In this document: piece after piece, positions 32,780-40,278 of the stretch | Layout of the letters: each line of letters begins with the position of its first letter | How positions within the stretch are numbered: position 1 is the stretch's first letter | DNA from: JBHGXV01 sp041920505 | Lineage (GTDB): Bacteria > Bacillota > Bacilli > Brevibacillales > Brevibacillaceae | Length of the DNA stretch: 64,000 nucleotides | Assembly: GCA_041920505.1 (NCBI GenBank) | Contig: JBHGXV010000005.1 | Location: 20,721-84,720, forward strand | Direction: 5' to 3' | The notes under the pieces: model-generated | Told to the model about the DNA's origin: nothing | What the model saw: the letters and a program-made list of their open reading frames with translations, nothing else | The model's database searches: none | Made by a program: the position numbers and the translations under genes

Positions 32780-34275
32780 GCCACCAAGCGATGACCACAC
32801 TGGAGGAACGCGTCAGGATTGCGCTGAACGACGAATTCTTGCGTAACGCCGTCAAGTTCACGACCGAAAAGCTGAAGAACGGGAAGAAGGCGGCTTCCGA
32901 GGAACTGGGCAACTGGGAGGAGTGGCGGGCGCGCGGACGCGAAATTCGCCTGCACACGATCGCTCATCTGGACTATTACCTGTCCCTGTTTGTGAAAAAC
33001 CTGCGCGCCGCCGGCGGACACGTGCATTTTGCCGCCAACGCGAAGGAAGCGGTCGAGATCACGCTGAAAATCGCCGCGGCCAAACAGGCCAAATCGGTGG
33101 TCAAGTCGAAGTCGATGGTCTCCGAAGAAGTGCACATCAACCAGGCGTTTCAGGAGAACGGCATCGAGGTGGTGGAAAGCGACCTGGGCGAGTACATCAT
33201 CCAGTTGGCCGGGGAAACCCCGTCGCACATCATTATTCCGGCGATTCACAAAAACAAGCAGCAGGTGGCGGATTTGTTTTCCGCTGAGGCGGGCGAGCGT
33301 CTGCCCGCCGACACGGCGATTCTCGCCGGATTCGCCCGGTCCAAGCTGCGCGAGAAGTTCCTTGGGGCCGACATCGGCATGACCGGTTGCAACTTCGCGA
33401 TCGCCGAGTCCGGATCGATGGTGCTCTTTTCCAACGAAGGGAACGCGCGGATGGTGAGCACCGTGCCGAAAACGCAGATCACGATGATGGGGATGGAGCG
33501 GATCATCCCTTCGTGGGAAGACCTGGAAGTGATGGCCACCCTCTTGCCCCGCTCGGCGACCGGCCAAAAGCTGACCGTTTACATGTCGGCGATCAACGGG
33601 CCGCGCCGCGCCGATGACTCGGACGGACCGGAAGAGTTGCACGTGATCATTATCGACAACGGTCGTTCCAGACAACTGGGCGATCCGGAATTCCAGGAAG
33701 TGTTGAACTGCATCCGCTGCGGCGCCTGCCTCAACGCGTGTCCGGTCTACCGCCACGTCGGCGGCCACGCCTACGGCTGGGTGTACAGCGGCCCGATCGG
33801 TGCCGTGCTCACTCCGATCCTCAATCATGAAAACAGGGAACAATGGGGGGAAGTGGCCAACGCGTCCACGTTGTGCGGTGCCTGCCACGAAGCGTGTCCG
33901 GTGAAGATTCCGCTACACGACATGCTGGTCTACATCCGCCGCCGCAATGTGGAGGAAGGGATCACCAAACCGGCGGAGCGGTTTGCGATGAAAGCGTACA
34001 AATACACCATGTCCAACCACAAACGCTACCGTTCCGCGTTGAAACTGGCCAGATTGGGACAGGGGCCGCTGGTGAAAAACGGCCAGATCAAGGCCAAGAT
34101 CGGGCCGTTGAAAGGCTGGAACGCTTATCGCCACGCGCCCGCGTTGGCAGATCGCTCATTCCGCGATTCGTGGAAAGAGCTTGATGCCGACATCCAACGC
34201 GAAATGGGACAGCTCAGCCCTGACATCAAGAAACGGCTGGAAGAAATCCTGGCGAAACGGGGGAAAGACCAGTGA
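32776..34275 (+). CDS. lutB: Lactate utilisation protein B (iron-sulfur subunit)
   Basis: A 499-residue LutB. It holds two ferredoxin-like Cys clusters, CIRCGACLNACPVYRHVGGH near residue 314 and CGACHEACPVKIPLHDML near 361, expected to carry [4Fe-4S] centres that pass electrons from lactate. The N-terminal part is a LUD (LutB/C) domain. The gene overlaps both neighbours, lutA and lutC, by four bases. Confidence 0.96.
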   Translation: MSHQAMTTLEERVRIALNDEFLRNAVKFTTEKLKNGKKAASEELGNWEEWRARGREIRLHTIAHLDYYLSLFVKNLRAAGGHVHFAANAKEAVEITLKIAAAKQAKSVVKSKSMVSEEVHINQAFQENGIEVVESDLGEYIIQLAGETPSHIIIPAIHKNKQQVADLFSAEAGERLPADTAILAGFARSKLREKFLGADIGMTGCNFAIAESGSMVLFSNEGNARMVSTVPKTQITMMGMERIIPSWEDLEVMATLLPRSATGQKLTVYMSAINGPRRADDSDGPEELHVIIIDNGRSRQLGDPEFQEVLNCIRCGACLNACPVYRHVGGHAYGWVYSGPIGAVLTPILNHENREQWGEVANASTLCGACHEACPVKIPLHDMLVYIRRRNVEEGITKPAERFAMKAYKYTMSNHKRYRSALKLARLGQGPLVKNGQIKAKIGPLKGWNAYRHAPALADRSFRDSWKELDADIQREMGQLSPDIKKRLEEILAKRGKDQ

Positions 34276-35018
34276 ATCCAATCAAACCGGACGAGATTAT
34301 CGCTGAACTGGACCGGCAGGCCCGGGAAAAGGAAGAGGCGTTTTTTGCCCATATCGCCAATCGGCTCGGCCGCCCGCGGATTACCCAGGCGCCGAAGCAT
34401 CCGTACCGGGGTGTTCCTGATTTTTGGCGGAGCTATGAATTGCCGAAGGAAGAACGGATCACACTGTTTATGAAAAACTGGAGCGGTCTCGGCGGGGAGG
34501 CCAGACGCTTTTTTAGCCGGGAGGATCTGGTGGCGTTCATTCGCGGCGTGGTTGACAAGATGGGAGCCCGGCACTTGCTTCGCGCCAAACATCCGCTGCT
34601 GGAAGAGATGGGGCTGGATGAGCAACTGGCGGGAGTGGAGATGACCGTGTGGCAGAAATCCAGCCAGGTGAACCTGCTGGAGAAAGCGGCGGGTGCCGAC
34701 ATCGGCATCACCGTGGTCGACTTCGCCATCGCCCACACCGGAACCGTCGTCGTCACGTCCGGGGCCACCAAAGGTCGCTCGATCAGCCTATTGCCCACCG
34801 CATTCATGGCGGTTATCCGCGCCGAAGACATCAAGACGAGGATGGGCGAAGTGATGGCAGAGATCCAGAAGTGGAACGGCGGCGGGATGCCGGCGGGCAT
34901 TCACTTCATCACCGGTCCAAGCCGCTCGGCCGACATTGAGAACGACCTGACCATTGGCGTACACGGACCAGGGATCGTTTTCGCGCTGATCCTTGATGAG
35001 CATTCTGACGGGAAATAA
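34272..35018 (+). CDS. lutC: Lactate utilisation protein C
   Basis: A 248-residue LUD-domain protein and third subunit of the lactate oxidation complex. Typical segments are DIGITVVDFAIAHTGTVVV, SISLLPTAFMAVI and HFITGPSRSADIENDLTIGVHGPG. Translation starts at GTG 34272 overlapping the lutB stop. No strong terminator follows; the next gene has its own likely promoter. Confidence 0.95.
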   Translation: MNPIKPDEIIAELDRQAREKEEAFFAHIANRLGRPRITQAPKHPYRGVPDFWRSYELPKEERITLFMKNWSGLGGEARRFFSREDLVAFIRGVVDKMGARHLLRAKHPLLEEMGLDEQLAGVEMTVWQKSSQVNLLEKAAGADIGITVVDFAIAHTGTVVVTSGATKGRSISLLPTAFMAVIRAEDIKTRMGEVMAEIQKWNGGGMPAGIHFITGPSRSADIENDLTIGVHGPGIVFALILDEHSDGK

Positions 35019-35047
35019 GATGTAACGAGATTGTGATTTTTTGTACT

Positions 35048-35075
35048 TTGTCCGGGAATCTTCTTGTGTTATACT
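35048..35075 (+). promoter_or_regulatory. Possible sigma-A promoter of the YciI-like gene
   Basis: TTGTCC (35048-35053), a 16-base spacer and TATACT (35070-35075), about 65 bases before the gene. Confidence 0.45.
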
Positions 35076-35141
35076 TCCCGTAGAAAAACTTCCCATGAAA
35101 ATCATTGACAATTTGCCTACATTTGATGTGGAGGGACTGGG

Positions 35142-35411
35142 ATGCTGTACGTTGCAATGTTGCCGATCATCGACCAGGAGCGGAATGCCGAGGTGCGGCC
35201 TGCTCACCTGGAATATCTCAACAAACTGTTCCTGCAAGGGAAAGTCGTCATGGCCGGTCCCTTTACCGATAAGCGTGGAGGCATGGTCATCTACAAGGCT
35301 GACTCGTGGGAAGAAGCAAAGAGCTTGGCGGAAGCGGATCCGGCCGTGACAGAGGGAGCGCGTACGCTTGAATTGCGGGAATGGAGCCCGCTGGAGTTTC
35401 CTCTGAGCTGA
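35142..35411 (+). CDS. YciI-like protein
   Basis: An 89-residue small protein of the YciI/DUF1330-like ferredoxin-fold group (RPAHLEYLNKLFLQGKVVMAGPFTDKRGGMVIYKADSWEEAKSLAEADPAV). The conserved His of RPAHLEYL and Asp of the AGPF region fit YciI, whose members are thought to be small enzymes or enzyme partners of unknown substrate. GGAGGGA lies upstream of the ATG. It is followed 62 bases later by a cytochrome c gene. Confidence 0.85.
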   Translation: MLYVAMLPIIDQERNAEVRPAHLEYLNKLFLQGKVVMAGPFTDKRGGMVIYKADSWEEAKSLAEADPAVTEGARTLELREWSPLEFPLS

Positions 35412-35473
35412 TCGTTTGCGCCAAGATTTATTGAGACAAACTAAGGTTTGATTGGTGAAAGGGGGGAATCAAC

Positions 35474-35857
35474 ATGAAACGACTCGCAGTATGGGGAATG
35501 GCAGGAGCACTGGCGCTTATGTTGACGGCTTGCGGCGGCAACCAGGCCCAACCGCAGCAGTCGGCACCAACCAACAACCAACCGGCGGCACAACAACCGT
35601 CCGGCGGACAGGCAGGCGGCGCTGCCGGCGGCTTCGACGCGGCGGCAGCCGAAGCGAAGTTCAAACAAACCTGTGCCGCTTGTCACGGTGCTGACTTGCA
35701 AGGACAGGTCGGACCAAACCTGACGAAGGTAGGGTCCAAATACAGCAAGGAGCAAATCCTGGACATCCTGAAAAACGGCAAGAATAGCATGCCGGCTGGG
35801 CTGGTTTCCGGCCAGGACGCAGAGAATATCGCTGCTTGGCTGGCCGCCAAGAAGTAA
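35474..35857 (+). CDS. Lipoprotein cytochrome c (c-551/CccB type)
   Basis: A 127-residue membrane-tethered electron carrier. The lipobox LTAC places the lipid anchor at Cys20; a Gln/Pro/Gly/Ala linker follows to about residue 53. The haem site is CAACH (67-71), and Met106 in NSMPAGL is the likely axial ligand. Length and layout match Bacillus cytochrome c-551, which passes electrons to terminal oxidase. AAAGGGGGG stands before the ATG. A terminator follows closely, so it is probably monocistronic or co-transcribed with the YciI-like gene. Confidence 0.93.
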   Translation: MKRLAVWGMAGALALMLTACGGNQAQPQQSAPTNNQPAAQQPSGGQAGGAAGGFDAAAAEAKFKQTCAACHGADLQGQVGPNLTKVGSKYSKEQILDILKNGKNSMPAGLVSGQDAENIAAWLAAKK

Positions 35858-35872
35858 GTAGCGATGGCGCGA

Positions 35873-35908
35873 CAACCACTTTCATGCAAAGAAAGTGGTT
35901 GTTTTTTT
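35873..35908 (+). terminator. Intrinsic terminator after the cytochrome gene
   Basis: A perfect 11-bp stem (35873-35883 with 35891-35901), a 7-base loop and seven T residues. Its T run ends two bases before the argC -35 box. Confidence 0.93.
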
Positions 35909-35909
35909 A

Positions 35910-35944
35910 TTGAATCTTTATTATTATTCATGTATAAATATACA
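35910..35944 (+). promoter_or_regulatory. argC promoter with two ARG boxes
   Basis: TTGAAT (35910-35915), 17 bases, TATAAA (35933-35938). TGTATAAATATACA (35931-35944) is a perfect ARG box (TGNATWWWWATNCA) over the -10. A weaker box (35911-35924, 11 of 14) lies over the -35, 20 bases upstream. ArgR/AhrC with arginine should repress here. Confidence 0.8.
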
Positions 35945-35960
35945 GAAAGAGGAGAGGACC

Positions 35961-37001
35961 ATGTTACGTGTCGGAATCGTGGGGGCTACCGGATACAGCG
36001 GCGTCGAGCTGGTTCGGCTGCTGGCGGGCCACCCGCACGTCCGCCTCGGCCGGTTGTATTCCAGTTCGTCCGAAGGCAGCGAATTGGCTTCGGTATTTCC
36101 GCATGTCACGCGGCAGCCGCTGCCAGTGCTTACGCCGATCGAAGCGGACAAGATGGCGGCGGACAACGACGTCGTGTTTCTGGCTACCCCCGCTGGCGTC
36201 AGCGCGGAGTTGTCGCCGCAATTGATCGCGTCGGGGATCAAGGTGATCGATCTGTCCGGAGACTTTCGCCTGCGCTCGGCAGATGTGTACCGGCAGTGGT
36301 ACAAAAAGACGCCGGCGCCGCCGGAGGCGCTGGCGCAGGCCGTCTACGGTCTTCCGGAGTGGAATCGCGACCAGATCGAAACGGCCCGGCTGTTGGCCAA
36401 TCCCGGCTGTTACCCGACCGCGACGCTACTGGGGCTGTTGCCGTTGGCCAAAGCGGGCTGGGTCGACCGGAAAAGCTGGATCGTCGACGCGAAGTCGGGC
36501 GTGTCGGGAGCGGGGCGCGGCGTGTCGCTCGGCGTTCATTTCAGCGAGGTGAACGAAAATCTGTCCGCCTACAAAGTGGGGGTGCACCAGCACGTGCCCG
36601 AAATCGAGCAGGAGTTGGCCAAACAGGCGGGCGGCGAGGTGCTCGTCCAGTTCACGCCGCACCTCGTGCCGATGACCAGAGGAATACTGATCACCGCTTA
36701 CGGACAACTGCGACAGGATGTCAGCCTGGAAGAGCTGCAGGCCCTGTACGAGTCGGCGTACGCGGACAAACCGTTTGTCCGGGTGCGGCCGGCGGGGAGC
36801 TATCCGCGCACCAAGGAGGTCTACGGTTCCAACTACTGCGATGTGGCTGTGCATCTGGATGAACGGACGGGACGGGTGATCGTGCTGTCCGTGATCGACA
36901 ATGTGGTCAAAGGAGCCGCCGGGCAGGCGGTGCAAAACATGAATCTGATGTTTGGGTTGCCGGAGACGACGGGATTGCCGCAGGTGCCGGTCTTCCCGTA
37001 A
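35961..37001 (+). CDS. argC: N-acetyl-gamma-glutamyl-phosphate reductase
   Basis: A 346-residue NADPH-dependent enzyme for the third step of arginine synthesis. The nucleotide loop VGIVGATGYSGVELVRLL begins the protein; the catalytic Cys is in ANPGCYPTATLLGLLPL near residue 149, and SGVSGAGR is also typical. ATG 35961 follows AGAGGAGAGG. argB follows after 19 bases. argJ, which often lies between argC and argB in Bacillales, is absent. Confidence 0.97.
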   Translation: MLRVGIVGATGYSGVELVRLLAGHPHVRLGRLYSSSSEGSELASVFPHVTRQPLPVLTPIEADKMAADNDVVFLATPAGVSAELSPQLIASGIKVIDLSGDFRLRSADVYRQWYKKTPAPPEALAQAVYGLPEWNRDQIETARLLANPGCYPTATLLGLLPLAKAGWVDRKSWIVDAKSGVSGAGRGVSLGVHFSEVNENLSAYKVGVHQHVPEIEQELAKQAGGEVLVQFTPHLVPMTRGILITAYGQLRQDVSLEELQALYESAYADKPFVRVRPAGSYPRTKEVYGSNYCDVAVHLDERTGRVIVLSVIDNVVKGAAGQAVQNMNLMFGLPETTGLPQVPVFP

Positions 37002-37020
37002 ACGGAAAGGAGTAAGCGTC

Positions 37021-37827
37021 ATGGCTTCGAGGGTGGTCATCAAGTGCGGCGGCAGCACGATGGAACAGTTGCCGGACGCCTTTTTCCGGACACTGGCGGC
37101 GCTGCAGGAGGCGGGCAAGCAGATCGTAATCGTCCACGGAGGCGGCCCGGCGATCAATGCCCTGCTGGAAAAACTGGAGATTCCGGCGCGATTCGTCGAC
37201 GGGTTGCGCGTCACCTGCGAACGGACGATGCAGGTAGTGGAAATGGTGCTGGGCGGTGCGATCAACAAGCAGCTCGTCCGCCGGATCGCGCAGGCGGGCG
37301 GCAAGGCCTGGGGCATCAGCGGCGTGGACGGCGGTCTGATCACGGCCAGACAGACAGAGAAGCCGCTCGGCCTGGTGGGAGAGATCGAGCGGGTGGAGAC
37401 GTCGCTTGTGACAACGATGCTCGCCCAGGGCTATCTCCCGGTCATTGCCCCGCTCGGTGTGGCGGCGGACGGCAGCCAGGTCTTCAACATCAACGCCGAT
37501 GTGGCGGCGGGAGCGATCGCGGTGGCGCTTGGCGCCGACAAGCTGCTTTTGGTCACAGACGTGCCGGGCATTCTGAGACCGGGCAACGACGGGGAAAAAC
37601 GGCCGATTCCCTTAACCGGGCCGGATGAGATTAAACAGATGATTAACAGCGGAATTATCTACGGCGGCATGATCCCCAAGGTGCAGTCCGCACTGGACGC
37701 GTTGGCGCAAGGCGTGCGGGAGGTCGTCATCTGCCAGGGCACGGCCGACGATCTGCGCACCGCGTTTGAAGGCGGACAGACGGGAACGGCGATCCGTCAG
37801 ACGTACCGGCACGCGGTGGAACCATAA
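37021..37827 (+). CDS. argB: Acetylglutamate kinase
   Basis: A 268-residue amino-acid kinase that phosphorylates N-acetylglutamate. Motifs: VIKCGGS at the start, VIVHGGGPAIN, the substrate-binding FVDGLRVT and the NINADVAAGAIA segment. AAAGGAG precedes ATG 37021. It lies in the argC-argB-argD operon; argD begins 16 bases later. Confidence 0.96.
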   Translation: MASRVVIKCGGSTMEQLPDAFFRTLAALQEAGKQIVIVHGGGPAINALLEKLEIPARFVDGLRVTCERTMQVVEMVLGGAINKQLVRRIAQAGGKAWGISGVDGGLITARQTEKPLGLVGEIERVETSLVTTMLAQGYLPVIAPLGVAADGSQVFNINADVAAGAIAVALGADKLLLVTDVPGILRPGNDGEKRPIPLTGPDEIKQMINSGIIYGGMIPKVQSALDALAQGVREVVICQGTADDLRTAFEGGQTGTAIRQTYRHAVEP

Positions 37828-37843
37828 ACAAAGGGGTGGGTGT

Positions 37844-39025
37844 ATGAACGCGACACAGGCTTCATACAATCTGATGAATAACTATGCAAGATGGCCGATC
37901 CGTCTGGTAAAAGGAAAGGGCAACACGGTCTGGGATGATACGGGCAAGGCGTATCTCGACTTCACCTCGGGGATCGCGGTCACTTCGCTTGGCCATGTGC
38001 CCCCAGGGGTGACCGAGCGGCTGCACCGGCAGCTTGACACGCTGTGGCACTGCTCCAATCTGTTCCACCAGCCGCTGCAAGAGCAACTGGCGGAGAAACT
38101 GGCCGCCCTCTCGGGGCTGGATCGCGCCTTTTTTTGCAACAGTGGGGCGGAGGCAAACGAGGCGGCGATCAAGCTGGCGCGCCGCTACGCCCAACGGGTA
38201 AAAGGGGAGAACCGCTACGAAGTGATCACGTTTCACCAGTCGTTTCACGGGCGGACGCTGGCGACGCTCACGGCGACCGGACAGGACAAGGTAAAGGATG
38301 GATTTGCCCCGCTGCCGGAAGGGTTCGTGACCATACCCTACAATGATTGGGAATCGTTGCGGGCGGCCGTGAACGAGAAAACCTGCGCCGTGATGCTGGA
38401 ATTGGTCCAGGGGGAAGGCGGCGTCATTCCCGCCGATCCGGACTGGGTGCAGGCGATTCGCCGTCTGTGCGATGAACAGGGACTGCTGATGCTGGTGGAC
38501 GAGGTGCAGACCGGCATCGGGCGGACGGGCACCTGGTTTGCCTTCCAACAGTATGGCGTGAAGCCGGACGTCGTCTCTTTGGCGAAAGGGCTGGGCAGCG
38601 GGTTCCCGGTGGGGGCGATTTTGGCTGCGGAAGCGGCCGCGGAAGCGTTCGCGCCCGGATCGCACGGCTCGACGTTCGGCGGCAACCCGTTGGCGATGGC
38701 GGCTGGACTGGCCACGCTGGAGACGATCGAGCAGGAAAACCTGCTGGAGCGCGTCAACCGGTTGCATCAGGTGCTGGTTGCGGGATTGAAGCGGATCGCA
38801 TCCGCCCATCCGGACAAGGTGGAGGCCATCCGGGGCAAAGGTTTGTTGCTCGGCCTGGGGCTTAACCGGCCGGTGGCCGATGTCATCGCGGCGGCGCGGG
38901 AAAAAGGGGTGCTGGTGCTGCAGGCGGGGCCGCAGGTGATCCGGCTGCTGCCTTCGTTTGTGACCACGGAAGCGGAGATCGAGCGGGTCGTCGAGGTGCT
39001 GGATGAGGCGTTGAAAGCGAAATAA
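37844..39025 (+). CDS. argD: Acetylornithine aminotransferase
   Basis: A 393-residue PLP-dependent class III aminotransferase that makes N-acetylornithine. FFCNSGAEANEAAIKLAR binds the cofactor phosphate, LVDEVQTGIGRTG carries the ring-contact Asp, and the PLP lysine is in VSLAKGLGSG. ATG 37844 follows AAGGGGTGG; the in-frame extension upstream overlaps argB. A hairpin terminator stands right after it. Confidence 0.96.
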   Translation: MNATQASYNLMNNYARWPIRLVKGKGNTVWDDTGKAYLDFTSGIAVTSLGHVPPGVTERLHRQLDTLWHCSNLFHQPLQEQLAEKLAALSGLDRAFFCNSGAEANEAAIKLARRYAQRVKGENRYEVITFHQSFHGRTLATLTATGQDKVKDGFAPLPEGFVTIPYNDWESLRAAVNEKTCAVMLELVQGEGGVIPADPDWVQAIRRLCDEQGLLMLVDEVQTGIGRTGTWFAFQQYGVKPDVVSLAKGLGSGFPVGAILAAEAAAEAFAPGSHGSTFGGNPLAMAAGLATLETIEQENLLERVNRLHQVLVAGLKRIASAHPDKVEAIRGKGLLLGLGLNRPVADVIAAAREKGVLVLQAGPQVIRLLPSFVTTEAEIERVVEVLDEALKAK

Positions 39026-39033
39026 TCACACTG

Positions 39034-39076
39034 GCAACGGGCGTGCCGCTTGCGGCAAAAAACCCGTTGCATTTTT
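39034..39076 (+). terminator. Terminator after argD, overlapping the carA promoter
   Basis: An 8-bp stem (39034-39041 with 39063-39070) encloses a second small stem (GCCGC/GCGGC type), with a T tract at 39072-39076. The 3' part overlaps the carA -35 box and first ARG box. Confidence 0.75.
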
Positions 39077-39101
39077 ATTGATCCAAACGTATAATAATTC
39101 A
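39067..39101 (+). promoter_or_regulatory. carA promoter with two ARG boxes
   Basis: TTGCAT (39067-39072), 17 bases, TATAAT (39090-39095). ARG boxes at 39068-39081 and 39088-39101 match TGNATWWWWATNCA at 13 of 14 positions each, 20 bases apart, covering the -35 and -10. Confidence 0.85.
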
Positions 39102-39171
39102 CAGTTACGCATATGTATACGGCGAAATAACAGAAAGACCGTGTCAGCAGCATGGAGAGGAGATGACCGCA

Positions 39172-40278
39172 ATGAATAAGAATTCGAAATCCCGTGGAAC
39201 CGGATACCTGACGCTGTCGACCGGGGAAGTGTTCGCCGGGCAGTTGTACGGAGCGCCGCTTGTCGGCTTTGGCGAGGTGGTGTTCCACACGGGGATGACC
39301 GGATACCAGGAAGTGATGACCGATCCGTCCTTTGCCGGACAGATCGTTACCTTTACCTATCCGTTGATCGGCAACTACGGGATCAATGACACCGACTTCG
39401 AAGCGGCCAAACCGGCCTTGTCAGGCATGATCGTGAGCGAATTGTGCGAGCAGCCGAGCCATTTTCGTTCACAGCGTTCGCTGGCGGAAACGGCCGAGGC
39501 GTTCGGATTTCCGATTCTTGCGGGCATCGATACGCGGACGATCACCAAACGGGTCCGTTCCAGCGGAAACGTCTTCGGCGTGATCGCCGACCGGCCGCTG
39601 AACGCGGAAGAAGTGGCCGCCCTTCACGCCAAACAGGCGCAAACGCCGCTGGTGGCCAGCGTCTCCCGCACCCAGGCAACTCACTATCCGGGAAAACGGG
39701 AACACGTCGTGATTATCGATCTTGGCATGAAGCAGTCGATTCTTGAGGCGCTACTGGCGATGGAGTGCCGCGTCACCGTCGTTCCTTACAACACGACGTA
39801 CGCGGAATTGGCCTCCTTGCAGCCGGACGGTCTCGTCTTCTCCAACGGCCCCGGCGATCCGGCCGACCTGTTGCCGTACTGCGCCGAGTGGCGCAAGGCG
39901 GCAGAGGTGTATCCGACGCTCGGCATTTGTCTGGGGCATCAGGTGCTCGCCCTGATGTTCGGCGCGCAAACCGGCCGTCTTCCCTACGGACATCGCGGCA
40001 GCAACCATCCGGTGAAAGAACTGGCTACCGGCCATGTGTATATGACTTCGCAAAACCACGGCTACGTGGTGAAGGAAGAGACGATCGACAAGCGGCAGTT
40101 GGCTGTGACCTACCGCAACGTCAACGATGGGTCCATTGAAGGGTTGCGCCATCTTTTCCTGCCGGTCATGAGTGTGCAGTTCCACCCCGAGGCGCATCCG
40201 GGACCGAATGACACGTCCCACATCTTCCGGCAATTTATCCAGTCTCTCAACATGATAGGAGCGAAACACTATGCCTAA
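39172..40278 (+). CDS. carA: Carbamoyl-phosphate synthase small subunit (arginine-type)
   Basis: A 368-residue glutamine amidotransferase subunit that supplies ammonia to CarB. The N-terminal CPSase domain (FGEVVFHTGMTGYQEVMTDPS) precedes the class I GATase with nucleophile Cys in LGICLGHQVLAL and the His-Glu pair in QFHPEAHPG. ATG 39172 was preferred because GAGGAG lies 9 bases upstream; ATG 39163 abuts that site. ARG boxes in its promoter mark this as the arginine-controlled enzyme. It overlaps carB by 8 bases. Confidence 0.96.
   Translation: MNKNSKSRGTGYLTLSTGEVFAGQLYGAPLVGFGEVVFHTGMTGYQEVMTDPSFAGQIVTFTYPLIGNYGINDTDFEAAKPALSGMIVSELCEQPSHFRSQRSLAETAEAFGFPILAGIDTRTITKRVRSSGNVFGVIADRPLNAEEVAALHAKQAQTPLVASVSRTQATHYPGKREHVVIIDLGMKQSILEALLAMECRVTVVPYNTTYAELASLQPDGLVFSNGPGDPADLLPYCAEWRKAAEVYPTLGICLGHQVLALMFGAQTGRLPYGHRGSNHPVKELATGHVYMTSQNHGYVVKEETIDKRQLAVTYRNVNDGSIEGLRHLFLPVMSVQFHPEAHPGPNDTSHIFRQFIQSLNMIGAKHYA

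Noticed and set aside
39163..39171. ATG 39163 as the carA start
   Set aside because: It directly abuts the ribosome site with no spacing; ATG 39172 is well placed.
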